64,000 nucleotides of DNA from Nocardioides sp. R-C-SC26 (GCF_021246465.1 NZ_JAHRHK010000006.1:66649-130648); one strand, 5' to 3'; numbered from the stretch's first letter, positions 33,036 to 41,749 are shown. The notes: a model not told the origin generated them from the sequence alone. Numbers and translations: made by a program.

Positions 33036-33158
33036 TCCCGGTGCCGTCCCGCGACACCAGCCGACCGGCCACGGCAGCACCCGCTCCGCGGCGCCCGGCA
33101 TCTCCTCCTCGGCGTTTCGGACCGGAATCGCATGCACCGCTGGGCGAGGATGGACCAC

Positions 33159-33731
33159 ATGGCTTCCCCGAGCGATAAGCGCCGTCCTGCGCGCACGCCG
33201 TCGCGGGGGCCACGACGGACGGCGGCGACGTCAACCCGCCCCGCGCGTGCCAGCATCCCCCGTCGCCCCGACCCCGTCGTCGCGACCCGCTCCCGGCCGA
33301 CCAGCCGGGCCGTGATCCTGGTGCTGGTGCTCGCCGTGCTCGCGGTGTCCTACGCCTCCTCGTTGCGCGCCTACCTGCAGCAACGGGCGCACATCACCGA
33401 CCTGCAGTCGACCATCGACGAGCGCGAGCAGCAGATCGACGTGCTCGAGCGCGAGAAGCGGCGGTGGTCCGACGACGAGTACATCCGCGCGCAGGCGCGC
33501 GAGCGGCTCGGCTACGTCAAGCCCGGCGAGACCCCGTTCGTCGTGCTGGAGGACGGCAGGCCACTGCAGACCAGCAGTGCGCTGAGCGAGCCGCGCACCG
33601 AACCCAGCGTGGACGAGGCCTGGTGGGACAAGGCGTGGGCGACCATGGAGGTCGCCGGCAAGCCCCCGCGGAAGGCCACGCCCCTCCCGGAGACGAAGGT
33701 CGCCGACCCCGAGGGCGCGCCCCGGGACTGA
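33159..33731 (+). CDS. divIC: FtsB/DivIC-type septum formation initiator
   Basis: The 190-aa single-pass division protein has a basic, Pro/Arg-rich cytoplasmic tail (~50 residues), a transmembrane helix (AVILVLVLAVLAVSYAS, about 48-66) and an extracytoplasmic coiled coil (ITDLQSTIDEREQQIDVLER) ending in ARERLGYVKPGE, the conserved DivIC motif. It should pair with FtsL/FtsQ at the septum. ATG 33159 is chosen for AGGA 8 nt upstream; ATGs at 33132 and 33150 are in frame. Its position after eno is typical of actinobacteria. Confidence 0.88.
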   Translation: MASPSDKRRPARTPSRGPRRTAATSTRPARASIPRRPDPVVATRSRPTSRAVILVLVLAVLAVSYASSLRAYLQQRAHITDLQSTIDEREQQIDVLEREKRRWSDDEYIRAQARERLGYVKPGETPFVVLEDGRPLQTSSALSEPRTEPSVDEAWWDKAWATMEVAGKPPRKATPLPETKVADPEGAPRD

Positions 33732-33774
33732 GCCCGACGTGCGCGGCTCGGACCGCGCGCACGACAATGGCACG

Positions 33775-34293
33775 GTGATCGACGCCGACGACGAGGCCAC
33801 CATCGCGCTCCAGCTGGGGCGCCCCCCGCGCGCCATCCACGGGGTGGGCCACCGCTGCCCCTGCGGCAACCCGGACGTCGTGACGACCGAGCCGCGCCTG
33901 CCCGACGGCACGCCGTTCCCCACGACGTTCTACCTGACCTGCCCCCGGGTCGCGTCGCTGATCGGCACGTTGGAGAACTCGGGCCTGATGAAGCAGATGC
34001 AGGACCGGCTCTCCGAGGACGAGCAGCTCGCGGCGTCCTACCAGGCCGCCCACGAGTCGTATCTGGCGTTCCGCGCGGGTCTGGGCGATGTCCCGGAGAT
34101 TGAGGGGATCTCCGCCGGCGGGATGCCTCGCCGGGTCAAGTGTCTGCACGTGCTCGCCGGCCACGCTCTGGCCGCAGGCCCGGGCGTGAACCCGCTCGGC
34201 GACGAGGTGTTGGAGCTGCTCGGGGAGTGGTGGGCCTCGGGGCCGTGCGTGCGGTCGGGAGCCGACGTCGTCGAGGACGCGGATCCCGCGTGA
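33775..34293 (+). CDS. DUF501 family protein
   Basis: This 172-aa soluble protein of unknown function has conserved cysteines in HRCPCGNP, FYLTCPR and RVKCLH, which could bind a metal. It belongs to DUF501, regularly found between divIC and ppx in actinobacteria. The GTG at 33775 is 6 nt after GACAAT, so the transcript may be leaderless and independent of eno. The last 4 bases overlap the ppx start (GTGA). Confidence 0.85.
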   Translation: MIDADDEATIALQLGRPPRAIHGVGHRCPCGNPDVVTTEPRLPDGTPFPTTFYLTCPRVASLIGTLENSGLMKQMQDRLSEDEQLAASYQAAHESYLAFRAGLGDVPEIEGISAGGMPRRVKCLHVLAGHALAAGPGVNPLGDEVLELLGEWWASGPCVRSGADVVEDADPA

Positions 34294-35219
34294 GCACGAT
34301 CGCCGCGATCGACTGCGGCACGAACACCATCAAGCTCCTGATCGCCGAGATCGCTCCCGACGCCGGTCTGGTCGAGCGGGTGCGTGCGGCCCACATGGTG
34401 CGTCTGGGGGAGGGCGTCGACCGCACCGGTCGTCTCGACGACCAGGCCCTGGTGCGCACCTTCGCCGCCGTCGACGACTTCGCAGGACTCATCACCAAGC
34501 ACGGGGTCGAGCGGATCCGGTTCTGCGCGACCTCGGCCAGCAGGGACGCCGAGAACGCCGAGGTCTTCACCGACGGCGTGCGAGCGCGGCTCGGCGTGGA
34601 ACCCGAGGTCGTCTCGGGTGCCGAGGAGGCCGCTCTCGCATTCGGTGGCGCCGTACGCCACCTGCGCGCTGATCTCGACAGCGCGCCGGGCCCCGTGCTG
34701 GTCGTCGACATCGGGGGAGGGTCGACCGAGCTGATCCTCGGCGACCCGTCCGCAGCGACGCCGGAGTCGGCGTTCTCGATGGACATCGGGTCGGTCCGCC
34801 TGCACGAGCGGCACCTGCACAGCGATCCGCCGTCCGCTGCCGAGATCGCCGCGGTGCGCGCCGACATCGACGCCGGCCTCGCCGCCTGCCCGGTCGACCC
34901 CGCCCAGGCGCCGACGGTCGTCGGCGTGGCCGGCACGGTCACCACCGTCGCCGCGGGCGTCCTCGGGTTGGCCGCCTACGACCGTGCCGCCATCGACCGG
35001 TCGCGCCTGCCCGTCGAGGCGGTCGGATCGCACGTCGCCGGCCTGGTCGCCATGACCGTGGCGGAGCGGCGCGCGTTGCCGTGGATGCACCCAGGGCGTG
35101 CCGACGTCATCGGAGCGGGGGCGCTCATCCTCGAGCGGGTGCTGGCGCGCGCGACCACCACCGAACTGCTCGTCTCCGAGGCCGACATCCTCGATGGCAT
35201 CGCCTGGTCCCTGGTCTGA
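34290..35219 (+). CDS. ppx: Ppx/GppA family phosphatase
   Basis: The 309-aa protein of the actin-like ASKHA fold has phosphate-1 motif DCGTNTIKLLIAE and phosphate-2 motif VDIGGGSTELIL. A catalytic Glu region is in SGAEEAALAFGG. It lacks the C-terminal HD-like domain of long exopolyphosphatases, matching short actinobacterial Ppx paralogues. It may hydrolyse polyphosphate or pppGpp; sequence alone does not decide. GTG 34290 overlaps the DUF501 stop. Confidence 0.88.
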   Translation: MSTIAAIDCGTNTIKLLIAEIAPDAGLVERVRAAHMVRLGEGVDRTGRLDDQALVRTFAAVDDFAGLITKHGVERIRFCATSASRDAENAEVFTDGVRARLGVEPEVVSGAEEAALAFGGAVRHLRADLDSAPGPVLVVDIGGGSTELILGDPSAATPESAFSMDIGSVRLHERHLHSDPPSAAEIAAVRADIDAGLAACPVDPAQAPTVVGVAGTVTTVAAGVLGLAAYDRAAIDRSRLPVEAVGSHVAGLVAMTVAERRALPWMHPGRADVIGAGALILERVLARATTTELLVSEADILDGIAWSLV

Positions 35220-35276
35220 CGGCGGCTGCCGCCCACCAGGGCCCGGCGTCGCACCGAGCCTGCGAGAATGCCTGGC

Positions 35277-35856
35277 GTGACCCGCCCCGACAGCACCGCG
35301 TACGCCATCACCGTCCTCGGCCACGACCGCCCCGGCATCATCGCCGAGACCACCGAGCGCCTCGCGGACCTCGGCCTCAATCTCGAGGACTCCACGATGA
35401 CGCTCCTGCGGGGGCACTTCGCGATGATGCTGATCTGTGCCGGAGGGGTCGGCGGGCCGCAGATCGAGCAGGCGCTCGCGCCGCTCGCTGCCGACGGCAC
35501 TCTCTCGGTCACGGTGCGTGCGGTGCCGGAGGAGCAGGCCGCGCCGGTGGCAGGCTCGGGATGGGTGCTCACCGTGCACGGCGGGGACCGTCCGGGCATC
35601 GTCTCCGCGGTGGTCGCCGAGGTCGCCCGCGTCGGCGGCAACATCACCGACCTCACGACGCGCCTGGCCGGCGACCTCTATCTCCTGATCGCCGAGATCG
35701 ACCTGCCCGCGTCCGCCGACGCTGCGGCGGTGGAGCAGGCCATCGGTGCGGCCGCGGCCGCCGTCGGCGGCGGCGCCGCCCCGGGGCCGGCGGGCGCGCG
35801 GGCCCGCCGCCGGCGTCGGCGCGACCCTGCGCCCGGCGGAGACCGACGAACTGTGA
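35277..35856 (+). CDS. Two-ACT-domain protein (GcvR-like) with a frame break near the 3' end
   Basis: Two ACT domains are visible: AITVLGHDRPGIIAETTERL and VLTVHGGDRPGIVSAVVAEV, each with the DRPGI turn. Such proteins resemble GcvR/SerB N-domains and sense amino acids or regulate. In the reading frame of the ACT domains there is no stop, and the frame runs into def. In the +1 frame the 3' end reads GATLRPAETDEL then TGA at 35854-35856, a plausible native C-terminus overlapping the def GTG. A one-base indel in the GC-rich stretch ~35755-35820 therefore explains the apparent fusion. The GTG at 35277 follows GAGAAT by 7 nt; ATG 35268 is in frame. Confidence 0.7.
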
Positions 35857-36425
35857 GCGAGACGAGCAGCGGCCTGCACCCGGTGGTGCAGGCCTGGACC
35901 GAGGCCGACCTCGGTGTCGCGGGCCGCGTGCGCGACGTCGTCCGTGCGCCCGACCCGGTGCTGTCGACGCCGGGAGCCGACGTCGACCCGACCGCGCCGG
36001 ACGTCGTGCAGCTGGCGGCCGACCTGGTGGCGACGATGCGGGTCAGTCCTGGTTGCGTCGGCCTCGCGGCCAACCAGGTCGGTGTCGGCGTGCGGGTGTT
36101 CTGCGTCGACGTCTCCGAGCACCCCAAGACCCGCGACAACCACGGCACCTTCGTGCTGTGCAACGCCGAGGTCGTGGAGTCCAGCCGCAACGAGAAGGCG
36201 CGGGAGGGCTGCATGAGTGTGCCCGACCTGACCGGTGACGTGAAGCGGGCCAGCCGGCTCGTCGTTCGCGGCCAGATGCCGGGCACGGGCGAGCAGGTCG
36301 AACTCGCCGCCACGGCGTTCGAGGCCCGCGCGTTGCAGCACGAGATCGACCACACCGACGGCCTGCTCTTCCTCGACCGCGTTGCGGGCGCGCACGCCGT
36401 CTACCAGCGCCAGACCTACCTCTGA
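35853..36425 (+). CDS. def: Peptide deformylase
   Basis: The 190-aa metalloenzyme removes the formyl group from nascent proteins. All three motifs are intact: motif 1 GLAANQVGVG, motif 2 REGCMSVP with the metal Cys, and motif 3 LQHEIDHTDG with both metal His and the catalytic Glu. The GTG at 35853 is chosen because it overlaps the natural-looking stop of the ACT gene as GTGA and precedes the first conserved residues. A longer frame from 35268 would give a 385-aa ACT-deformylase fusion, judged to be a frameshift artefact or recent indel. Confidence 0.9.
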   Translation: MSETSSGLHPVVQAWTEADLGVAGRVRDVVRAPDPVLSTPGADVDPTAPDVVQLAADLVATMRVSPGCVGLAANQVGVGVRVFCVDVSEHPKTRDNHGTFVLCNAEVVESSRNEKAREGCMSVPDLTGDVKRASRLVVRGQMPGTGEQVELAATAFEARALQHEIDHTDGLLFLDRVAGAHAVYQRQTYL

Positions 36426-37645
36426 TGCCCGCGGCGACCCGCGTCCGCCGCGCGGTCTCCACGCTCGGTGGCGCGCCGGCTCTGCTCGCTCTCGGGCTCG
36501 TCGTGGTCGCGGGCGCCACCATCCGCATCCTGGCTCATGCCGGTGTGGCGTACTCGCCGGCGGACGAGGGGGTCTACGCGGCGTTCTCGTGCGGCGTGGA
36601 ACGCGGTGGCCTGGGCGTCTACCCGGACCTCGTGCGCGGGTACCTGGCCGACCCCGGCGCCCACGTGTTCCCCTCCCCGATCCGCTGGGGCCAGGTCCTT
36701 CTCGGGGCGCTCGCGTTCGAGGTGCGCGGCTGCGACCCGGCCGCCCTGGCCTGGGTGAGCACGTTCGCCGGCATCGCCATGATCCTGCTGGCCGCGGCGA
36801 TCGCCGGGCGCCTGTGGGGGCGCTGGGCGGCCGTCGTCGCCGCGATCCTGGTGGCCGCCTCGCCGCTGCAGCTCCACCTCGGTCGTCGAGCCCTCGGCGA
36901 CGAGCTCGTCGGGCTGGCCGGGCTCGCGGCGGTGGCTGCCGCGTGGTGGTGCCTGCGATCCTCGGATCGACGGGCCAGACTCGCCTTGGCGCTCGCGCTG
37001 ACGGTGATGCTGGCGCTCAAGGAGGTCGCCGTCCTGCTCTTCCCGGCGATCGCGCTGTGCCTCGCGGTGGGGTGGTGGCGACGGCGCCGGGTGGGCTGGG
37101 GCGACGTCGTGGCGCTGACGGCGCCGCTGGTGGTCTGGGCCGGCGTCTACTCGCTGCTGGCGCGCTCGTTCTCCGCGGTGCCCGACACCCTGCGTGCCGT
37201 CACCTCGACCATCGAGGCGCCCTACCCGCGCGACTACCAGTCGGGCCCGCCGCACCGGCTCCTGATCGATCTCCTCGCGCTGGCGCCGGTCGCCACCGTG
37301 CTGGCGATCCTCGCCGTCGGGCTCCTCGCCGATCGCGCGAGACGCGGCGCGGCCGAGGCACGGGTGGTCGCCGCGACGACGGCCGCGGCGCTGCTGCCCT
37401 ACCTCCTGGTGTCGTCGAAGTCGGTGCGGTTCGTCGTCGTGGTCGACTCGCTGATCTGCCTGCTCGCGGCCTGGGCGATCGTGACGCTCGCACGACAGGG
37501 ACGAGGTGGCCGGATGCTCGGTGCAGCCCTCACCGCGGGCGCGGTCCTCGCGCAGGGCGCGATCTTCTGGGCGTTCTCGATCCGCGACGAGATCTACGAC
37601 CCGGTCACCTACGAGATCCTGCGTTCGCTCGGCATGATTCCGTAG
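36425..37645 (+). CDS. GT39-like polytopic membrane glycosyltransferase or relative
   Basis: The 406-aa protein has around nine to ten hydrophobic helices. An acidic motif early in the first external loop (YSPADEGVYAAF) resembles the catalytic Asp-Glu of GT-C enzymes such as ArnT and protein O-mannosyltransferases (GT39/PMT_2). These transfer sugars from lipid carriers outside the membrane. Its ATG shares one base with the def stop (TGATG). Substrate and true activity are unknown. A tRNA gene follows 11 bases after the stop. Confidence 0.6.
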   Translation: MPAATRVRRAVSTLGGAPALLALGLVVVAGATIRILAHAGVAYSPADEGVYAAFSCGVERGGLGVYPDLVRGYLADPGAHVFPSPIRWGQVLLGALAFEVRGCDPAALAWVSTFAGIAMILLAAAIAGRLWGRWAAVVAAILVAASPLQLHLGRRALGDELVGLAGLAAVAAAWWCLRSSDRRARLALALALTVMLALKEVAVLLFPAIALCLAVGWWRRRRVGWGDVVALTAPLVVWAGVYSLLARSFSAVPDTLRAVTSTIEAPYPRDYQSGPPHRLLIDLLALAPVATVLAILAVGLLADRARRGAAEARVVAATTAAALLPYLLVSSKSVRFVVVVDSLICLLAAWAIVTLARQGRGGRMLGAALTAGAVLAQGAIFWAFSIRDEIYDPVTYEILRSLGMIP

Positions 37646-37656
37646 CGAACGGCAAC

Positions 37657-37729
37657 GCCCCCGTATCCCAATGGCAGAGGAAGGCGCCTTAAAAGCGCTG
37701 CAGTCTGGGTTCGAGTCCCAGCGGGGGCA
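37657..37729 (+). tRNA. tRNA-Leu (UAA), short variable arm
   Basis: The 73-nt sequence (no encoded CCA) folds as a cloverleaf. The acceptor stem is GCCCCCG/CGGGGGC with discriminator A, and the anticodon stem is GGCGC/GCGCT around loop CTTAAAA. The anticodon TAA is at positions 34-36, the variable loop is GCAGT (5 nt) and the T arm is CTGGG-TTCGAGT-CCCAG. The D stem is weak (three pairs plus a C-A mismatch). UAA reads leucine, but leucine tRNAs normally have a long variable arm; this one is class I in shape. Confidence 0.85.
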
Positions 37730-37745
37730 CTCCCACGTCGTGGTC

Positions 37746-37776
37746 TTGACTTCAGGTCGACCTGAAGCGTGAGAGT
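37746..37776 (+). promoter_or_regulatory. MerR-type promoter/operator
   Basis: A perfect 18-bp palindrome, CTTCAGGTCGACCTGAAG (37750-37767), sits between a -35 TTGACT (37746-37751) and a -10-like GAGAGT (37771-37776). The spacer is 19 bp, the overlong spacing typical of MerR-family activated promoters such as those of zntA and soxS. The methyltransferase ATG is 6 nt after the -10, suggesting a leaderless message. No merR gene is in the window. Confidence 0.7.
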
Positions 37777-37782
37777 GGGGGC

Positions 37783-38475
37783 ATGAACCACGCACACGGT
37801 CACGGCAGCTCGCACGGGGACACCCCGACGGATCTCGAGCAGATGTTCACCCAGACCTTCTGGGACGAGCGCTACGCCTCGTCCACCCGGGTCTGGTCCG
37901 GCCAACCGAACCGACGACTCGTCGAGGAGCTCGAGGCCCTCCCGGTCACCGGTGCCGGCGTGGCGGTCGACGTCGGCTGCGGAGAGGGGGCGGACGCCGT
38001 CTGGTTGGGCCGGCAGGGGTGGCGCACCATCGGCATCGACGTCTCCCAGGTCGCCGTCGACCGCGCGACCGCCCACGCCGCGGACGCCGGCCTGGCCGAG
38101 CAGGTGAGCTTCGAGCGGGCCGACGTCTACGCCGGCGACCCGGTGCCGGGACCGGCCGACCTGGTCACGTCGTGCTTCATGCACACTCCGCCGGAGTCCT
38201 TCGACCGCATCTACGCGGCCATCGCCGACGCCGTCGCGCCCGGCGGCACGCTGGTGGTGCTGGCCCACCACCCCGACGACGCGACGACGGGGCTGCGCAA
38301 CCCCGAGCTGAACGCGTTGCTGATCGGCCCCGACCAGGTGCTGGCCGTGCTCGAGGCTCACGCCGCCGCGTGGGACGTCGCCGTCGCCGAGGGCCGCACT
38401 CGCTCCCAGAAGCTGCCCGAGGGCGGCGAGGTGATCGTCACCGACACCGTCGTCCGCGCCGTGCGTCGCGCCTGA
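37783..38475 (+). CDS. Class I SAM methyltransferase with His-rich N-terminus
   Basis: The 230-aa protein has SAM motif I VDVGCGEGADAV, motif II region IGIDVSQVAVDRA and motif IV-like DLVTSCFMHTPPE, a build shared by TehB/thiopurine-type methyltransferases. The first 13 residues (MNHAHGHGSSHGD) hold four His and could bind metal. Expression probably depends on the MerR-type promoter just upstream, so a role in metal, metalloid or electrophile stress is inferred. The substrate is unknown. It is convergent with the acyltransferase gene. Confidence 0.75.
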   Translation: MNHAHGHGSSHGDTPTDLEQMFTQTFWDERYASSTRVWSGQPNRRLVEELEALPVTGAGVAVDVGCGEGADAVWLGRQGWRTIGIDVSQVAVDRATAHAADAGLAEQVSFERADVYAGDPVPGPADLVTSCFMHTPPESFDRIYAAIADAVAPGGTLVVLAHHPDDATTGLRNPELNALLIGPDQVLAVLEAHAAAWDVAVAEGRTRSQKLPEGGEVIVTDTVVRAVRRA

Positions 38476-38491
38476 CGCCCGAGGCGCGTGC

Positions 38492-40690
38492 TCAGTCGGT
38501 CCAGATCCCGAGCTTCTTGCCCAGCGGCTCGGCCAGGTCGGCGGCGTAGGTCGCCGAGATGTGGCCGCGGTCGCGGTAGGAGAGCGTGTCGCCGATGACG
38601 ACCGGGCACTCGTCCTGCCAGCACAGCCACGGCACGGGGCTGACGTAGTCGATCCCGACGGTCTCCGCCGCGCGCACCGAGGCGTCGGAGTCGACCTCCT
38701 GGCTGGGCAAGGGGTCGAACATGCAGTCGCCGAGGTCCGGGTCGCCGGTGGTCAGGCAGTCGCCCGGGTCGCCGGGGTTCTTGGGTGCGTCGCGGAGCAG
38801 CACGACGCGGTCGGCCAGGGGGACGAGACGTTCGAAGATCCGGGCGAACCCCTCTTCGGTGAGTCGCACCCGGTCGGGGTGGTCCTGGCGCACCTGCTCG
38901 CCGTCGTCGGCGAAGATGACGGGGTTGGGTCCGCTCGTCGACACGACGACGAGCGCGGGGTCGAGGTCGGCGATCTGGTCGACGGCCCAGTCGCGGAAGT
39001 CCTGGCACTCGTCCCACGGCGCCATCGGCGTCTGCGGGTCGGCGTCGCTGATCACAAGGTCGGCGCCGGTGCAGTTCGGCTTGACGAAGTAGTAGGTGCG
39101 GTAGCCCTCGCGGGTGGCGATCTTCTCGAAGGCGGGGATCCACATCCGGCCATGGGAGTTGCCGAGCACCACGATCGATCGGTCGGCGTCGGTGTCGCCC
39201 CGCGGACAGAGCTCACGGATGTCGGTGCCGTAGTCGCACGGCGCCACCGACGGGATGTCGTCGCGCAGCGTCAGCAGGTCGGGGCGCAGGGTCTTGGGCA
39301 CCGGGTGCCCGTTGCGGGCAGCGACCACGGATGCCTGCACGAGCGCGATCACGTCGCTCTTGCTGATCGTGACGTCCTCGTCGTCCTCGATGCCGGAGTT
39401 GCTGACGGTGATCGCCGGCCCTTCGCCGACGATCTGGGCCGAGGCGTAGGCGTGGCCGGCCCCGCACGAGGCCGCGACGAGCACCACCGAGGCAGGGTAG
39501 AGCGCGAGCGACCGCGGCCGGGTGAAGCGGCGTGCGTCGCGGAACGGCGTCTCGACGAACCGGTAGGTCAGCGCGGCGAGCACGAAGGTCGCCGCCACCG
39601 CGAGCCCAGCCTGGACCGCGGTCAGCGGCTCGCCGCGGTGCAGCTCGGGCAGCACCAACAACGGCCAATGCCACAGGTAGAGCGAGTAGGACCAGTCGCC
39701 CACGACCCGCAGGGGGCCGACGCCGAGCGCCCGGATCGGCAACGGTTCGCGAGCGTGACCGCCGGCGCCGGCCAGCAGCACCGCCGCCGAGCCCAGCACC
39801 GGCAGCAGCGCGGCGACGCCGGGGAACGGCGTCGACTCGCCGAAGCGCACGCAGGCCACCGCGATCGCCGCGAGCCCGGCCAGGCACAGCAGCGCGCGGA
39901 CGGCGGCGCTCATCCGCCCGGCGACCGCGGTCGCCACCAGGGCGGTGAGCGCGCCGACGGCCAGCTCCCACGCGCGGGCCGGGGTGGAGAAGTAGGAGGC
40001 GATGGGGTCGGTGGAGGTGAGCCAGAGCCCGTAGCCGAAGCTCGCCGACCCCACGATCACCAGCACCCAGAACACCGTCACCCGTGGCATGTCGTCGCGG
40101 ACCGCCCGCGAGCGGCGGCCTCCGGCCTCGGCGCCGCGCGCACGCCGTCGGGCCAACCACACGCAGGCGATCAGGACGAGGGGCCAGACCAGGTAGAACT
40201 GCTCCTCGACCGCCAGCGACCAGTAGTGCTGCAGGGGGGACGGGCCGTCCTCCTGCGCGAAGTAGTCGGTACCGACGGCCGCGAAGCGGACGTTGGCGGC
40301 GAAGAACGTGGCCCACAGTGCGTCCTTCACGACCTCCAGGGCGTCGACGACGCTGATCCACAGCACGCTCGCCGCGAGCGTGACCACCGTGACCAACGTG
40401 GCGGCGGGCAGGATGCGCCGCGCTCGGCGCGCGTAGAAGTCGCGCAGTGAGACCCGACCGTCGCGGGCGACCTCACGGAACAGCAGGTGGGAGATCAGGA
40501 AGCCGCTGATCACGAAGAAGACGTCGACACCGACGAAGCCGCCCGGCAGGAACGTGACCCCGGCGTGACCGGCGATCACGGTCAGCACGGCGATCGCGCG
40601 CAGACCCTGGACGTCGCCGCGGAATCCGGAGCTCGGAGCCGATCCGGGCGCCGCGTGGCCGTGCGACCGGGAACTCATCGGGCGCGACAT
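38492..40690 (-). CDS. OafA/YrhL-type acyltransferase with C-terminal SGNH domain
   Basis: The 732-aa protein has an N-terminal acyltransferase-3 membrane domain (~25-400) with FRGDVQGLRAIAVL, VDVFFVISGFLIS and YWSLAVEEQFYLVWP, and about ten or eleven helices. An extracellular SGNH hydrolase domain (~480-732) has block I VVLGNSHGRM and block V DRGHISATYA. Such proteins O-acetylate cell-surface sugars: the membrane part brings the acyl group across and the SGNH part transfers it. GGAGG precedes ATG 40690. The acceptor glycan is unknown. Confidence 0.88.
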   Translation of the reverse strand: MSRPMSSRSHGHAAPGSAPSSGFRGDVQGLRAIAVLTVIAGHAGVTFLPGGFVGVDVFFVISGFLISHLLFREVARDGRVSLRDFYARRARRILPAATLVTVVTLAASVLWISVVDALEVVKDALWATFFAANVRFAAVGTDYFAQEDGPSPLQHYWSLAVEEQFYLVWPLVLIACVWLARRRARGAEAGGRRSRAVRDDMPRVTVFWVLVIVGSASFGYGLWLTSTDPIASYFSTPARAWELAVGALTALVATAVAGRMSAAVRALLCLAGLAAIAVACVRFGESTPFPGVAALLPVLGSAAVLLAGAGGHAREPLPIRALGVGPLRVVGDWSYSLYLWHWPLLVLPELHRGEPLTAVQAGLAVAATFVLAALTYRFVETPFRDARRFTRPRSLALYPASVVLVAASCGAGHAYASAQIVGEGPAITVSNSGIEDDEDVTISKSDVIALVQASVVAARNGHPVPKTLRPDLLTLRDDIPSVAPCDYGTDIRELCPRGDTDADRSIVVLGNSHGRMWIPAFEKIATREGYRTYYFVKPNCTGADLVISDADPQTPMAPWDECQDFRDWAVDQIADLDPALVVVSTSGPNPVIFADDGEQVRQDHPDRVRLTEEGFARIFERLVPLADRVVLLRDAPKNPGDPGDCLTTGDPDLGDCMFDPLPSQEVDSDASVRAAETVGIDYVSPVPWLCWQDECPVVIGDTLSYRDRGHISATYAADLAEPLGKKLGIWTD

Positions 40691-40779
40691 CCGCCCTCCT
40701 GAAGTGTGTTGGCCGGTCGTGGAGCGTCCCCGCAGGCTACCAACCAGGACGCGGGGGAACTTCTCGACCCTGCGAGGCG

Positions 40780-40809
40780 TTACCTGCTGATGAGAGGCCC
40801 GTCTAGACT
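40780..40809 (+). promoter_or_regulatory. Candidate housekeeping promoter for the Bax inhibitor-1 gene
   Basis: TTACCT (40780-40785) and TAGACT (40804-40809) are separated by 18 bp and lie ~80 bp before the ATG, with the leader carrying an AGGAGG site. The -10 is a strong TANNNT match. The rest of the 200-bp gap upstream shows nothing else clear. Confidence 0.5.
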
Positions 40810-40891
40810 GGTCTCGGACGAGCGAGCCGTCAGTGCGGCCGTCACAGGGGCGGTCACATCAGGCGGTCACACGGCCTCCAAGGAGGAGACC

Positions 40892-41749
40892 ATGCAGAGC
40901 AACAACCCCATCTTCCGGCGCTCGGAGGAGTTCAGCCGCGCCGGGTCCAACCAGACCTACACCGGTTACGGCGACCCGTCCGCCTGGGGTGGACAGTCGC
41001 AGGGCTCGACCGCGACCGGCTACCAGCCGTACTCCGCCCCGCAGGCTCCGGCCCGCGCGGACCGGATGACCATCGACTCCGTCGTCCAGGCCACCGGCAT
41101 CTCGATCGCCGTGGTGATCGCCACCGCGATCGCGACCTGGGTGGTCACCCCCGACATCACGGCTGAGAACGTCGACAACCTGGGCCCGCTCTTCGCGGCG
41201 CTGGCCATCGGCTCGCTGGGCGCGTTCGCCCTCTCGATGGTCAACTCGTTCAAGCGCGTGGTCAGCCCCGCCCTGGTGCTGCTCTTCGCGGTGTTCGAGG
41301 GCGTCGCGCTCGGGGCCCTGTCGAAGGTCATCGACTCCACGCTGACCGACCCGGTCGTCATGCAGGCGGTCATGGGCACGTTCGCGGCCTTCGCGGGCAC
41401 GCTCGCGGCCTACAAGTTCTTCAACATCAAGGTCGGCCAGAAGTTCCAGACCTTCGTCATCGCGGCGATGTTCGGCATGGTGGGCCTGGGCCTGATGGAG
41501 CTGATGCTGAGCCTGTTCAACGCCAACATCGGCCTCTTCGGCTTCGGCCCGCTCGGTGCCGTCACGGCCGTCATCGGTCTGGTGCTCGGTGTCTTCATGC
41601 TGATCCTCGACTTCGACTTCGTCGAGCAGGGTGTCGCCAACGGCATCCCGGAGAAGGAGTCGTGGCGGGCCGCGTTCGCCATGACCGTCAGCCTGGTCTG
41701 GATCTACACCAACCTGCTGCGTCTGCTGGCCATCCTCCAGCAGGACTGA
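40892..41749 (+). CDS. Bax inhibitor-1/YccA family membrane protein
   Basis: The 285-aa protein has a ~60-residue polar, Gln/Ser/Tyr-rich cytoplasmic N-terminus and seven predicted transmembrane helices. The family shows LNANIGLFGFGPLG-like and ILDFDFVEQGV segments, the latter holding the acidic pair implicated in pH-gated calcium leak in BsYetJ-type homologues. AGGAGG (40881-40886) fixes ATG 40892. Role in this organism unknown; probably ion homeostasis. Confidence 0.88.
   Translation: MQSNNPIFRRSEEFSRAGSNQTYTGYGDPSAWGGQSQGSTATGYQPYSAPQAPARADRMTIDSVVQATGISIAVVIATAIATWVVTPDITAENVDNLGPLFAALAIGSLGAFALSMVNSFKRVVSPALVLLFAVFEGVALGALSKVIDSTLTDPVVMQAVMGTFAAFAGTLAAYKFFNIKVGQKFQTFVIAAMFGMVGLGLMELMLSLFNANIGLFGFGPLGAVTAVIGLVLGVFMLILDFDFVEQGVANGIPEKESWRAAFAMTVSLVWIYTNLLRLLAILQQD

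Noticed and set aside
35268-36425. A genuine ACT-deformylase fusion protein.
   Set aside because: A natural-looking C-terminus and stop for the ACT protein exist one frame over and overlap the def start as GTGA, so a one-base discrepancy is the simpler explanation.
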